The notes: generated from the sequence alone by a model not told the origin. Shown: positions 51,650-61,934, numbered from the stretch's first letter. The stretch: DNA of 64,000 bases from Clostridium sp. D53t1_180928_C8 (GCF_015667795.1 NZ_JADPEL010000007.1:62001-126000), one strand, 5' to 3'. Numbers and translations are program-made.

Positions 51650-54600
51650 ATGAAAAATAAGAAATTAATTGCTTTAGTAATAGCCGCAACTATGACAACT
51701 GGATTAGTAACTCCAGTTAAATCAGTTAAAGCTGAAGTTGCACAAAGTATTGTTATTAGTGAAGTATATGGTGGTGGGGGTAATGGTGGAGCTACTTACA
51801 GAAATGATTTTATTGAATTATATAACCCTACTACAGAAGTTATAGATTTAACAGGATGGAGAGTTGAATATGCTTCTAAAGCAGGTGCTTTTGGGCAAAG
51901 TACTGATTTAAATGGAAAGATTGCTCCAGGGGGATATTGCTTAATACAGCAAGCAGCCGGAAATGCTGGAACAGAAGATTTGCCTAAAGCTGATGTTGTT
52001 GGAAATATCGCAATGTCAGGTTCAGAATGTAAGGTGAGATTAGTAAATAATAATGGAGATGTTATCGATTTAGTTGGAATTGGTTCATCAGCTAATGAGT
52101 ATGAAACTGCACCAACTGAAAAAATGTCAAGTACTACAAGTGTACAACGTAAAGATAATTATGGAAATAATACTGGGGAAACTAATGGTTGGGATACAAA
52201 TAATAATAGCTTAGATTTTTATACAGCAGAACCAAGTCCAAGAAATAGTGAATATGTAGCTGAAGAAATAATTGAAGGTTTAGTTTCAATAGAAGAAGCT
52301 AGAAAATCAACTGAAGCAGTATTAGTTAAAGGGATAGTAACTTTTAAAGAAGCTTCAGGAGGTTCATATAACTATGCAATTGAAGATAAAACTGGTGGTA
52401 TAGCTTTAAGAGGTGCTGAAGGTTTAGAAATTGGAGATGAAGTAGTAGTTACAGGAACACCATCAGAATTTAAAGGGTTAGTTCAATTAAATGGATACAC
52501 TTTAAATAAAAATAATGGACAAAAGATTTTCCCAGACGGGAAAATAGCAACAATAGCTGATATTGTAGATAATAATGGTGGAGAAAATTATGAGTCTCAA
52601 GTAGTTAGAATAACTGATTTAACTGTAAGTTCTATAAATTTAACTGGTAATACAATTTTAAAGGATGCTAATGGAAAAACTATTAATTTATACAAAGCTA
52701 ATGATTTAGGTGATATAAAAGTTGATGATAAGGTTGAAGTTGTTGCAACATTATCACAATATTCTAATGATGGTAATGGTGGATATCAATTAAGAATAAA
52801 TAATTCATCACAAGTTATAAAGATTGAATCAGAAACTCCGGATGTACCTGAAGAGCCAGAAGTTGATAAGGTTGGACCAAAGGTAATTAAGGTTACTCCA
52901 GGAAATTCAGCTAATTTAGGTGAAAATAGAAGACCTGAAATAACAGCTACATTTGAAGATGAGTCTGGTGTGGATATGAATACTGTTAAAGTTACATTTA
53001 ATGGTGAAGATGTTACATCTAACTTAGTTAAAGAAAAAAATACAGTTAAATATTCAGTCAAAGAAGATTTAGCTGATGGAAAATATGCTGTTAAAGTTGA
53101 AGTTAAGGATACATTAGGAAACTTAACTACTAAAGAGTGGAAGTTTACAGTTGGTGCTGTAGAAAGTAATCTTTATTTTGGACAACTTCACTCACACACA
53201 AACCTTTCAGATGGACAAGGTACAATAGATGAAGCTTATACTTACGCTAGAGATAATGCAAATGTTGATTTTATAGCTGTTACAGATCATAGTAACTGGT
53301 TTGATAATGATACATCAGCTAATATGGGGGACGGATCTGCAAGTGAAGAGTGGCAATTAGGATTAGCTACTGCTGATAAGTATAATAAAGATGGCGAATT
53401 TGCAGCTATGTATGGTTATGAAATGACATGGTCAGGTTCAACAGGTGGATATGGACATATAAATACATTTAATACACCAGGATTTGAAACTAGAACAAAT
53501 AAAAATATGAATTTAAAGAATTACTATGAGACATTAAAGCAATATCCAGAGTCTTTATCTCAATTAAACCATCCAGGTAAAACTTTTGGTAACTTTAGTG
53601 ATTATGCACATTATGATGCAGCTATTGATGAAGTAGTTACTTTAATAGAAGTTGGTAATGGTGAAGGCGCTATAAGAAGTTCAGGATATTTCCCATCGTA
53701 TGAAGAGTATACAAGAGCTCTTGATAAGGGATGGCATGTATCTCCTACAAACAACCAAGATAACCATAAAGGTAAATGGGGTAATGCTAATACTGCAAGA
53801 ACAGTAGTTGAAGCATCAGAGCTTACAAGAGAAGCTATTTATGAAGCTATTAGCGAAAGAAGAACTTATGCTACAGAAGATGAAAACTTAAGAATTTCAT
53901 ATACTGTAAATGGAAGTACTATGGGATCAATTTTAGATGATACAGGTGCATTAGAATTTAAGATAAATGTAGAAGATATTGATTCAGGGGATAACATTAA
54001 GAAAATCTCAATTATTGGAGATGGTGGTAAGGTTGTAAAATCTATAGATAATATAAATTCAGCAGAGAAAGAGTGGACATTTACTTTAGATAACAATGTA
54101 AGTTCATATTACTATGTAAGAGTTGATCAAGCGGACCAAGATATCGCAGTAACTGCACCTATATGGGTTGGTGAAAGAGAAAATGTTGGAATAGAATCAA
54201 TTGACTGTGATACAGAACTTGTAGTGGAAAATGAAAAAATTAATATTGATACTACTATTTACAACAATGAAGCAACAGAGTTAACAGATGTTAAAGTTGA
54301 ATATTATATTGATGGAGCTACTGAACCAGTAGTAAGTACTATTGAAAATATTGGATCTGCTTCAACAGGAACTACTACATTAAGCCATAGCTTTGAAACT
54401 GCTGGTGAACATAAAATAGATGTAGTTGTTAAAGCAAATGTAAACGGGAATGAGAGAGAGTTTAAAGGTAGCATAGATATTAAAGTATCTAAAGCTAGTG
54501 CTGTTTCAAAGGTAGTTATTGATGGAGCTCATCAAAACCAATATGTAAGTGGGGATTACTCAGGGAAAATAACTACACTTACAGGATTAATGACTCAAAA

Positions 54601-56344
54601 TGGAATAAAATCTATATTAAATACTGAGCCAATTACAGATGAAACTTTAGATGGTGTATCATTATTAATACTTTCAGACCCTCAAAGTACAAATAAGGAT
54701 TCGTATGGATTAACACCACAAAAATACACAGAAGATGAGTTAAAGGCTATTGCTAAATTCGCACAAAATGGTGGAAATATTATAATAACATCAAAAGCTG
54801 ACTATGGTGATGGTGTTGGAGAATATGGAAATGCAGCACAAGGAAATTCAGTTCTTGAGGCAATTGGTGCTAATATAAGATTTAATGATGACCAAGCTAC
54901 AGATGATTCAGAAAATGGTGGTCAAAGCTATAGATTATACTTTAATGATTATAATACTGAAAGTGAATGGTTAAAGGATGTTGATACAAGCAAAAATTAT
55001 AGCTTCTATAGTGGTTCAACATTAGTTATGCCAGAAGATACTAATAATATTGAAGTTTTAGTAAAAGGTCATGAAACTACTTATGGTAATGATGCAGATA
55101 AGCAAGGGGATAATACTCCAGTAGGACAAGGTGATGTTGTAGGGCTTGCAGTTGAAACACTTGAAAGTGGTTCTAAAGTATTTGTTTCAGGAGCTACATT
55201 CTTCTCAGATTTCGAAATTGATGGATATGTATATTCAAACTTTGATATAACAAGTAAAGTATTAAGAGAATTAGCACCAACTCCACAGTTACCAGTTAGT
55301 AAAATTGCTGATGTAAGAGTGGATTTAGATGGAGATAATAATCCAGATAGATTTGGAGAAACAGTAGTTGTTGAAGGGTATGTTACTGCAGCATCTAATG
55401 CATCAGCAAAAGGAAATTCTTTCTTTGATGTAATTTATGTACAAGATGAAACAGCTGGACTTACTGTGTTTGGGGTATCATCAACAGAAGTTAAATTAGG
55501 TCAAAAGGTAAGACTTACAGGTAAAGTATCTTCATATTTAGGTGATGCACAAATTGCTTTAAATAATGAAGAGTTTGATTTAGAAATAATTGATACGAAT
55601 ATTAATTTAATTAATCCAACTAAGCTTTCTACTGCAGATAGTATGCTTGAAGAAAAAGAAGGATTATTAGTTGAAGTAGCTGGTAAAGTAACTAGAATAG
55701 AAGGTCAAAATATATATGTTAATGATGGGACTGGTGAAGCAAGAGTTTACACAGAAGGATATATTGGAAGTAGTACAAATCCAGGTGTAGCAGATGAGTG
55801 GAAGTCAAGAGTTAAGGTTGGAGACATGGTTTCAGCAATTGGTCTTGCATCAGAAGATCCAGAAGGTCATAGATTAAGAGTTAGAGATTCAGCAGAAATA
55901 GTTGTTTTAGAAGATGAAGAAGTTAATGAAGAGGCAATTAAGAATGTAGAAGAGATTATATCAAGTTTACCGGAACTTTCTAATATAACTTTAGCTGATA
56001 AAGCTAGAATCGCTGCTGCAAGAGCTGCATATAATGCATTAACTGAAGCAGAAAAAGCACTAGTTTCTCCAGAATTATTAGAAATGTTAGAGAAAGCAGA
56101 AGCAAAAATAGCAGAACTTGAAAAAGAGGAACCAGGTGTTGAGGTTAAACCAGAAGGTGGAAATGGATCAGAAAATGGTTCAGGATCAAATAATGGATCA
56201 GGTACAAATAATGGTTCAAATAATAATGAAACAACAAATTTACCTAACACTGGTGGGGTTAATTCAACTATTTATATAGTAGTAGCTATTATAGTAGTAG
56301 CTGCAGGTGCAATAGTGTTATTTAAGAAAAAGGGTAAAAAATAA
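51650..56344 (+). CDS. Sortase-anchored multidomain protein: lamin-tail domain, OB folds, CehA/McbA-type PHP metallohydrolase
   Basis: Wall-bound protein of 1564 residues, probably acting on phosphoesters or nucleic acids. Signal peptide about 1-30; lamin-tail domain (about 31-150: IVISEVYGGGG, FIELYNPT); OB-type nucleic-acid-binding domain about 207-330; Ig-like about 410-505; PHP/CehA-type domain about 508-800 with LHSHTNLSDG (His514, His516), VTDHSNWF and LNHPGK; CARDB-like about 850-950; a GATase-1-like Rossmann region about 954-1200; second OB domain about 1218-1420; alpha-helical and Gly/Ser/Asn linker; LPNTG (1531-1535), helix and tail. AGGGGGACC precedes the ATG. Catalysis is inferred from PHP motifs alone. 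Confidence 0.88.
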   Translation: MKNKKLIALVIAATMTTGLVTPVKSVKAEVAQSIVISEVYGGGGNGGATYRNDFIELYNPTTEVIDLTGWRVEYASKAGAFGQSTDLNGKIAPGGYCLIQQAAGNAGTEDLPKADVVGNIAMSGSECKVRLVNNNGDVIDLVGIGSSANEYETAPTEKMSSTTSVQRKDNYGNNTGETNGWDTNNNSLDFYTAEPSPRNSEYVAEEIIEGLVSIEEARKSTEAVLVKGIVTFKEASGGSYNYAIEDKTGGIALRGAEGLEIGDEVVVTGTPSEFKGLVQLNGYTLNKNNGQKIFPDGKIATIADIVDNNGGENYESQVVRITDLTVSSINLTGNTILKDANGKTINLYKANDLGDIKVDDKVEVVATLSQYSNDGNGGYQLRINNSSQVIKIESETPDVPEEPEVDKVGPKVIKVTPGNSANLGENRRPEITATFEDESGVDMNTVKVTFNGEDVTSNLVKEKNTVKYSVKEDLADGKYAVKVEVKDTLGNLTTKEWKFTVGAVESNLYFGQLHSHTNLSDGQGTIDEAYTYARDNANVDFIAVTDHSNWFDNDTSANMGDGSASEEWQLGLATADKYNKDGEFAAMYGYEMTWSGSTGGYGHINTFNTPGFETRTNKNMNLKNYYETLKQYPESLSQLNHPGKTFGNFSDYAHYDAAIDEVVTLIEVGNGEGAIRSSGYFPSYEEYTRALDKGWHVSPTNNQDNHKGKWGNANTARTVVEASELTREAIYEAISERRTYATEDENLRISYTVNGSTMGSILDDTGALEFKINVEDIDSGDNIKKISIIGDGGKVVKSIDNINSAEKEWTFTLDNNVSSYYYVRVDQADQDIAVTAPIWVGERENVGIESIDCDTELVVENEKINIDTTIYNNEATELTDVKVEYYIDGATEPVVSTIENIGSASTGTTTLSHSFETAGEHKIDVVVKANVNGNEREFKGSIDIKVSKASAVSKVVIDGAHQNQYVSGDYSGKITTLTGLMTQNGIKSILNTEPITDETLDGVSLLILSDPQSTNKDSYGLTPQKYTEDELKAIAKFAQNGGNIIITSKADYGDGVGEYGNAAQGNSVLEAIGANIRFNDDQATDDSENGGQSYRLYFNDYNTESEWLKDVDTSKNYSFYSGSTLVMPEDTNNIEVLVKGHETTYGNDADKQGDNTPVGQGDVVGLAVETLESGSKVFVSGATFFSDFEIDGYVYSNFDITSKVLRELAPTPQLPVSKIADVRVDLDGDNNPDRFGETVVVEGYVTAASNASAKGNSFFDVIYVQDETAGLTVFGVSSTEVKLGQKVRLTGKVSSYLGDAQIALNNEEFDLEIIDTNINLINPTKLSTADSMLEEKEGLLVEVAGKVTRIEGQNIYVNDGTGEARVYTEGYIGSSTNPGVADEWKSRVKVGDMVSAIGLASEDPEGHRLRVRDSAEIVVLEDEEVNEEAIKNVEEIISSLPELSNITLADKARIAAARAAYNALTEAEKALVSPELLEMLEKAEAKIAELEKEEPGVEVKPEGGNGSENGSGSNNGSGTNNGSNNNETTNLPNTGGVNSTIYIVVAIIVVAAGAIVLFKKKGKK

Positions 56345-56397
56345 TAATAAATAAAATAGTAGTATATAAAAATATACTTAAACTATGATAGGCAAAT

Positions 56398-56433
56398 AAG
56401 GTATGATTTCTTTTTTAGGAATCATACCTTTTT
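56398..56433 (+). terminator. Terminator of the LTD/PHP protein gene
   Basis: AAGGTATGATT and AATCATACCTT pair across 11 bases, followed by T5. Confidence 0.92.
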
Positions 56434-56468
56434 AATGTATTAATTAATAAAATTTTTATTTGATACAC

Positions 56469-56657
56469 TTAAATTATAGTTACCTTTTTCAACTTATCTT
56501 TTACTTCAAATAATCTACTTTCCAAAGTATCAATTTTAGAAGAAAGTCGTTCCCTTTCTGAAGAGTTATTAGTTTTACTTAGTTTATTATTTAAATTATC
56601 TATATCTGTAGCGAGTGAAATAATTTCAAGTGTATATTCCCATGCACTTTTACCCAT
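56469..56657 (-). CDS. Small coiled-coil protein of unknown function
   Basis: 62 residues, strongly helical and heptad-like: ISLATDIDNLNNKLSKTNNS, ERLSSKIDTLESRLFEVKDK. An excellent ribosome site (TTAAGGAGGATG) lies 8 bases ahead of the ATG, which makes it a real gene although short. No membrane helix. Function unknown. Confidence 0.75.
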   Translation of the reverse strand: MGKSAWEYTLEIISLATDIDNLNNKLSKTNNSSERERLSSKIDTLESRLFEVKDKLKKVTII

Positions 56658-57035
56658 AAGTTACATCCTCCTTAAATAAAAATCTAATAATATACTATGA
56701 AAGAAATAATTTAAAATAACCATTTTTATGCAAAAAGTTTGTTTAAAATTAATGAAAACGATATTAAATAAGAAAAATATGATGAAATATTAGTAAATAG
56801 AAAATAATTCTATAAATATTAAAGAATATAAATTGTGAAAAAACAAAGAATAAATTAAGCAATATATTAAAAAAATATTTATTTTCATATCATTGTTAAA
56901 AAATATACAAAAAAATCAAAAAAACTCTTTACTATTCCTGAGCGAAGTAGTATGATTTAATTAAGGAAAACAATTATTAATTAAAAACTGATATTAATAA
57001 ATAAAATATCTATGTTCTTTTAGGAGGAATTTGTA
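56658..57035. other. 378-base gene-free divergent region
   Basis: AT-rich DNA between the small minus-strand gene and the NADH oxidase. TACTA and TAGTA flank a short GC-richer core (TTCCTGAGCGAAG) at about 56930-56952 and could form a hairpin. No other signal is seen. Confidence 0.4.
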
Positions 57036-58367
57036 ATGAAAATAGTAGTAGTTGGATGTACACATGCAGGAACAGCTGCAGTAGTTAATTTAAAGGAACT
57101 TCACCCAGAAAGTGAAATTACAATATATGAAAAAAATGATAATCTATCATTCTTATCATGTGGAATAGCTTTAAATGTTGGAGGAGTAATCAAGGAAACT
57201 AAAAATCTTTTCTATAACTCACCAGAAAACCTTGCTAAAATGGGTGTAGTAACTAATATGAAACATGAAGTTTTAGATATAGATTTTGATAATAAAACTT
57301 TAAAAGTTAAAAATCTTTTAACAAATGAAGAGTTTGAAGATAACTATGATAAATTAGTTTTAACATTAGGGTCATGGCCAATAGTTCCAAAGTTTGAAGG
57401 TGGAGACCTAGAAAATATTTTATTATGTAAGAATCATGACCATGCAATTGAAATAATAGAAAAATCTAAAGAGGCTAAAAATGTAGTTATAATTGGAGCT
57501 GGATACATTGGTGTTGAACTTGTAGAAGCATTTGAAATGCAAGGTAAGAAAGTTACATTAATAGATGCAGAAGAAAGAATTATGGCGAAATATCTTGATA
57601 AAGAATTCACAGATATAGCTGAAAAAGAGTTTGCTGATAGAGGCGTAAACTTAGTTTTAGGTGAAAAAGTTTCTAAGTTTGAAGGTGAAAATGGAAAAGT
57701 AACAAAGGTTGTTACTAATAATGGAAGCTATGAAGGAGATTTAGTTGTATTATGTATTGGATTTGCTCCAAGTACTAAACTTGTTCAAGGTAAATTAGAT
57801 ACACTACCAAATGGAGCTATAATAATAGATGAATACATGAGAACTAGTAAAGAAGACGTATTTGCTGCTGGGGATTGTTGTGTAGTAACTTATAATCCAG
57901 CTCACGATACAAGATATATTCCACTTGCAACAAATGCAGTAAGAATGGGTACTTTAGTAGCTAGAAATATAGTAAAACCAACTCTTAAGTACATGGGAAC
58001 TCAAGGTACTTCAGGAATTAAGATTTATGAAAAGTGTATAGCTTCAACAGGATTAACTGAAGATGTTGCAAAGGCTACTACTAAAATGAATGTTGGATCA
58101 GTATCATTAACTGATAACTACAGACCAGAATTTATGCCAACTTATGTGCCAGCTACTGTTAAGATAGTATTTGATAAAGATACTAGAAGAGTAATTGGAG
58201 GACAAATAGTTTCTGATATAGATTTAACTCAATTTATGAATACTTTATCAGTAGTTATTCAAAATGAAATGACAATAGAAGAATTAGCAATGACAGATTT
58301 CTTCTTCCAACCACACTTTAATAAACCATGGAGCATTTTAAATGCAGTTGCATTAAAAGCTTTATAA
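57036..58367 (+). CDS. nox: NADH oxidase / CoA-disulfide reductase family flavoprotein
   Basis: FAD-dependent pyridine-nucleotide:disulfide family enzyme, 443 residues. FAD motif VVVGCTHAGTAA at the N-terminus, redox-active Cys42 in FLSCGIAL, NAD-binding GAGYIGVELVEAF at about 157-170, and GVFAAGD-like DVFAAGDCCVVT. The single active Cys fits water-forming NADH oxidase (reducing O2) or CoA-disulfide reductase; in an anaerobe the usual role is oxygen removal. AGGAGGAATT precedes the ATG; a terminator follows. Confidence 0.93.
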   Translation: MKIVVVGCTHAGTAAVVNLKELHPESEITIYEKNDNLSFLSCGIALNVGGVIKETKNLFYNSPENLAKMGVVTNMKHEVLDIDFDNKTLKVKNLLTNEEFEDNYDKLVLTLGSWPIVPKFEGGDLENILLCKNHDHAIEIIEKSKEAKNVVIIGAGYIGVELVEAFEMQGKKVTLIDAEERIMAKYLDKEFTDIAEKEFADRGVNLVLGEKVSKFEGENGKVTKVVTNNGSYEGDLVVLCIGFAPSTKLVQGKLDTLPNGAIIIDEYMRTSKEDVFAAGDCCVVTYNPAHDTRYIPLATNAVRMGTLVARNIVKPTLKYMGTQGTSGIKIYEKCIASTGLTEDVAKATTKMNVGSVSLTDNYRPEFMPTYVPATVKIVFDKDTRRVIGGQIVSDIDLTQFMNTLSVVIQNEMTIEELAMTDFFFQPHFNKPWSILNAVALKAL

Positions 58368-58372
58368 TAGCT

Positions 58373-58406
58373 AAAAGGTAATCTATTTCTAGATTACCTT
58401 TTTTTC
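58373..58406 (+). terminator. Terminator of nox
   Basis: AAAAGGTAATCTA and TAGATTACCTTTT pair around a 4-base loop, followed by T5. Confidence 0.93.
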
Positions 58407-58474
58407 ATTAAGTTTTTCAAATTTTTGTTATATTAGTAAAAGATTAATAGTAATATTGTAAAAGGAGGTGACAA

Positions 58475-59773
58475 ATGAGAAGTAAGTGTATTCAGTTTAT
58501 AGTAATGATTATAGCAATATTTCTAGTTACTGGTGTGGTGCTAAAAATAAAGATAGATAAAATCAATGATAACTCAAAAAATAATAATAAAAGTATAGAT
58601 AGTAATGAAAGTGAAGGTGAAGAAATTATAGCTGATAAATTTTTAGAGGATGGTGAAATGAGAGGTGTATGGTTATCTACAGTAAGCAATTTAGATTGGC
58701 CTGAAATTAGTAGCTATAAAAATAGTAAAGTTCAGCAAGAAATGTTAAAAGAAAAATTTGATTTCATAGAAGAACAAAATATGAATACAATATTTTTTCA
58801 AGTTAGGCCAATGGGAGATGCATTTTATAAATCTAATTATGCACCATGGTCAAAATATTTAACGGGAGCTTTAGGAGAAAATCCAGGGTATGATCCTCTT
58901 GAATTGGCTATTGATGAAGCTCATAAAAGAGGATTAGAACTTCAAGCATGGTTTAACCCTTTTAGAATAGATAGTAATTCGGCAAATTTTAATATGGATA
59001 ATTATATAAATGAGTTACCAGAAGAATCACCACTAAAAAATAATTCGAATTGGATAGTAAAATATAATAATTATCATTATCTTGATGTTGGAATACCAGA
59101 GGTTAGAGAATATGTAATAAACACAATTATAGAGGTTGTAAAAAATTATAATATTGATGGTGTTGTATTAGATGATTATTTTTATCCATATCCTTCAGGC
59201 GGAATAGAATTTCCAGATGATAATACATATGAAAAGTATGGTCAAGGATTTAATTCAAAGGAAGAATGGAGAAGAAATAATGTGAATTGCTTTATAAGTG
59301 AGTTATATAAAAAGATTAAAGAAACTAATACAGAAGTTAAGTTTGGCGTTAGTCCTTTTGGAATATGGAGAAATGGAGAATCATTAGGGGGAAGTAATAC
59401 AAGTGGTTTAAGCAGCTATGATGATGTATATGTAGATTCAAGGAAATGGATTCAAGAAGGCTGGATTGATTATATTATTCCTCAAATATATTGGCAATTT
59501 GATTATGGTGCAGCGCCATATGCCACTCTCGTTGACTGGTGGGCTAAACAAGTTGAAAATACTAATGTTCAATTATATATTGGTCATGCAGCGTATAAAA
59601 TAAATGATTCAACTTATGGTGAATCATGGCTTAATGAAAAGGAAGTAATAAATCAAATACGATATTCTAGGGGAAATTCAAATGTAAAAGGAAGTTGTTT
59701 CTTTAGATTAAAGACTTTAGAGGAAAATAGGATAGGATTTACAGGTGAATTGAGAGAGTTATATAAAAGGTAA
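58475..59773 (+). CDS. GHL10 family glycoside-hydrolase-like protein (YngK-type)
   Basis: Exported glycoside-hydrolase-like protein (DUF187/GHL10), 432 residues. N-terminal membrane anchor or signal (about 7-26), short Asn/Ser-rich linker, then MRGVWLSTVSNLDWPEIS, TIFFQVRPMGDAFY, GLELQAWFNPFRID, NYNIDGVVLDDYFYPYP and IDYIIPQIYWQFDYGAAPY. These follow the family TIM-barrel order. Substrate is unknown; relatives are suspected to act on cell-wall or surface glycans. AAAGGAGGTGAC precedes the ATG. Confidence 0.9.
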   Translation: MRSKCIQFIVMIIAIFLVTGVVLKIKIDKINDNSKNNNKSIDSNESEGEEIIADKFLEDGEMRGVWLSTVSNLDWPEISSYKNSKVQQEMLKEKFDFIEEQNMNTIFFQVRPMGDAFYKSNYAPWSKYLTGALGENPGYDPLELAIDEAHKRGLELQAWFNPFRIDSNSANFNMDNYINELPEESPLKNNSNWIVKYNNYHYLDVGIPEVREYVINTIIEVVKNYNIDGVVLDDYFYPYPSGGIEFPDDNTYEKYGQGFNSKEEWRRNNVNCFISELYKKIKETNTEVKFGVSPFGIWRNGESLGGSNTSGLSSYDDVYVDSRKWIQEGWIDYIIPQIYWQFDYGAAPYATLVDWWAKQVENTNVQLYIGHAAYKINDSTYGESWLNEKEVINQIRYSRGNSNVKGSCFFRLKTLEENRIGFTGELRELYKR

Positions 59774-59903
59774 ATTTTATTTTTGTTTTAAAGTTAGTTT
59801 TATAAAAATTAATCACATTTCATCACAAATTGTAATTATAATCATATTAATATATTTCTAAACTTAAAAAGTAGAGGTATAAATATTTATATAGAGAAAA
59901 ATA

Positions 59904-59965
59904 AAAAAGAAATAATATATTACAGAGAAAACTTTATTAATTCTGTAAATATATTATTTCTTTTT
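59904..59965. terminator. Bidirectional terminator between GHL10 and the mod regulator
   Basis: AAAGAAATAATATATTACAGA (left arm, 59907-59927) pairs with the right arm ending TATTATTTC, with A6 before and T5 after, so it can serve both converging genes. Confidence 0.85.
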
Positions 59966-59981
59966 GATAAATTAAATTTCT

Positions 59982-60959
59982 TTAAGTGGTAGCCATGATT
60001 TTTCCAAGGTCTTTTAAATCATAGCCTCCAATACCGTATAGTTCATTTTTGAATTTTTCAGAGGATAATATAGAAAGTATATTCTGATAAATAGGATTAT
60101 TTAAATCACTTTTCTTTATAATTAAATCATATCTTTCAGTTTGAAGTGGAATAAAATCTATAGTTTCAACTTGCATAGAAGCTTTTTTATTTCCCAGACC
60201 TACATTAGCATCACCGCGTCCCACTGTACTTGCAACAGCTAAGTGAGAATTTTCTTCATTATAATAACCATTTATAGAATTAGGATCAATATTAAGCAAT
60301 CTAAGCTTTTCATCTAATAATACCCTTACACCACTACCTTTTTCCCTGTTAATAAATTTTATATTCTTATTAGTTAAATCCTCAAATGAGTTTATATTTA
60401 AGGGATTTCCTTTTGCAACATAAAATCCTTGTAATCTATATGCTAAATTTACAAGAATACAAGGAGTACCTGGTAATAGTCTTTTAACATAATCAAAATT
60501 ATAACTATCATTATCACCATCCCAAAGATGACAGGAGGCTATAGAAACTCTATTATTATATAAATCATATAAACCGTTATAACTTCCCTTGTAAGAACGA
60601 AGGATAGTGTAGTCAGGTAAAATTTCTTCTATGTATCTTGCTAAAACATCTAATAAAATATCTTGACCAGAAATAATTATTTCAGAATTAGTTGGATTAT
60701 TTAGTGAGATATTATTAGTAGTAATATTTGAAATATTATTATTTAATGAATTATTACTTATATTACGATTAATAGATGATATAGAGTTAGATTTTTGATT
60801 ATTAATATATTCTTCAACATCATGCATATCTATCCTAATTTTTTTGCCGATTTTATAACTAGGTAATTCACCACGTTTAATAAGTTCATATACTGTATTT
60901 TTAGTTATTTTAAGTAACTCTGAAACTTCTAATGGAGTTAAAGAAGATTTTAAGTTCAT
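59982..60959 (-). CDS. One-component regulator: excisionase/MerR-type HTH fused to PBP-like domain, likely molybdate/tungstate sensor
   Basis: 325-residue regulator with an HTH_17 domain at 1-55 (LTPLEVSELLKITKNTVYEL, YKIGKKIRIDMHDVEEY), an Asn/Ser-rich linker (about 58-95), and a PBP-like ligand domain (about 100-310: SIASCHLWDGDN, GFYVAKGNPLNI, VGRGDANVGLGNKKA). Such fusions regulate molybdate or tungstate uptake. It is divergent from modABC with repeats between them, so it is the probable mod regulator. AAGGAGGGATA precedes the ATG. It takes the place of ModE. The ligand is inferred. Confidence 0.85.
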   Translation of the reverse strand: MNLKSSLTPLEVSELLKITKNTVYELIKRGELPSYKIGKKIRIDMHDVEEYINNQKSNSISSINRNISNNSLNNNISNITTNNISLNNPTNSEIIISGQDILLDVLARYIEEILPDYTILRSYKGSYNGLYDLYNNRVSIASCHLWDGDNDSYNFDYVKRLLPGTPCILVNLAYRLQGFYVAKGNPLNINSFEDLTNKNIKFINREKGSGVRVLLDEKLRLLNIDPNSINGYYNEENSHLAVASTVGRGDANVGLGNKKASMQVETIDFIPLQTERYDLIIKKSDLNNPIYQNILSILSSEKFKNELYGIGGYDLKDLGKIMATT

Positions 60960-61070
60960 AGTATCCCTCCTTAATATTAAGATAATTTTAACATTAAAAG
61001 AAAAGTAATTCTATATTTGAATTAAATAGATTGATATAAAAGGTATATTATGATAATATTTTATTGTATC

Positions 61071-61114
61071 AAACATAACAAAACGTGATAAAAAATAATA
61101 AAACATGATTAAAA
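61071..61114. promoter_or_regulatory. Repeat-bearing operator of the mod operon
   Basis: AAACGTGATAAAA (61081) and AAACATGATTAAA (61101) are near-identical and exactly 20 bases apart (two helical turns), with a partial third copy CAAACATAAC at 61070. They lie 23-60 bases ahead of modA, between it and the divergent regulator. Confidence 0.5.
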
Positions 61115-61136
61115 TATAGTGATGGGAGAGTGTGAA

Positions 61137-61934
61137 ATGTTAAAAAAGACAAAATGGATATCAATGTTATTATGTTGTAGCTTATTAATGGTTGGATGTA
61201 CTACAAAAAGTAATGATGATGTGACAAATGAAAAGAAGGAACCAGTAGAATTAAGTATTTCAGCGGCAGCAAGTTTAAAAGAAGTAATGGCTGACTTAGA
61301 AACAGAATATAAAAAGAGTAATGAAAATGTTACTTTAGTTGTAAATTATGGTTCATCAGGATCTCTTCAACAACAAATAGAGCAAGGAGCACCTTGTGAT
61401 TTATTCATTTCAGCAGGACAAAAGCAAATGAAAGCTTTAAAAGATGGTGGGTTATTATTAGATGATACAACTAAAGATTTAGTAGAAAATTCTTTAGTAC
61501 TTGTAGCAGCTAATGGAGTTGAAATTAATAGCTTTAATGATTTAAAGAGTGATAAAATTACTCATATAGCTGTTGGAGAGCCAGAAAGTGTACCAGCAGG
61601 TAAGTATGCAGATGAAGTTTTAACAAATACAGGAATAAAAGATAGTATTTCAAATAAATTAGTTTTTGCAAAAGATGTTAAAGAAGTTTTGGCGTGGGTT
61701 GCATCTGGTAATGCAGATGTAGGATTTGTATACTTAAGTGATGCATTAAGCAGTGATAGTGTATCTATCGTAGAAAATGTTGATGAAGTTAATAATCATT
61801 CACCAATTACTTATCCAGTATCAGTAATAAAGACTTCAAATAATATTGATGAAGCAAAGAAATTTGAAGATTTCTTATTTACTGATGAAGCACAAAAAAT
61901 ATTTGAAAAGTACGGATATAAAGTGAATTCTTAG
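61137..61934 (+). CDS. modA: Molybdate ABC transporter, substrate-binding lipoprotein
   Basis: Lipid-anchored periplasm-side binding protein for molybdate or tungstate. Lipobox LLMVGC (lipidated Cys21), then SISAAASLKEVMADLETEYK, NYGSSGSLQQQIEQGAPCDL and ISAGQKQM, the ModA signature; later VGEPESVPAGKYADEVL and GNADVGFVYLSDAL contribute to oxyanion binding. The ATG at 61137 follows GGGAGAG; an in-frame GTG at 61119 does not. modB follows after 140 bases with hairpins between. Confidence 0.96.
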   Translation: MLKKTKWISMLLCCSLLMVGCTTKSNDDVTNEKKEPVELSISAAASLKEVMADLETEYKKSNENVTLVVNYGSSGSLQQQIEQGAPCDLFISAGQKQMKALKDGGLLLDDTTKDLVENSLVLVAANGVEINSFNDLKSDKITHIAVGEPESVPAGKYADEVLTNTGIKDSISNKLVFAKDVKEVLAWVASGNADVGFVYLSDALSSDSVSIVENVDEVNNHSPITYPVSVIKTSNNIDEAKKFEDFLFTDEAQKIFEKYGYKVNS

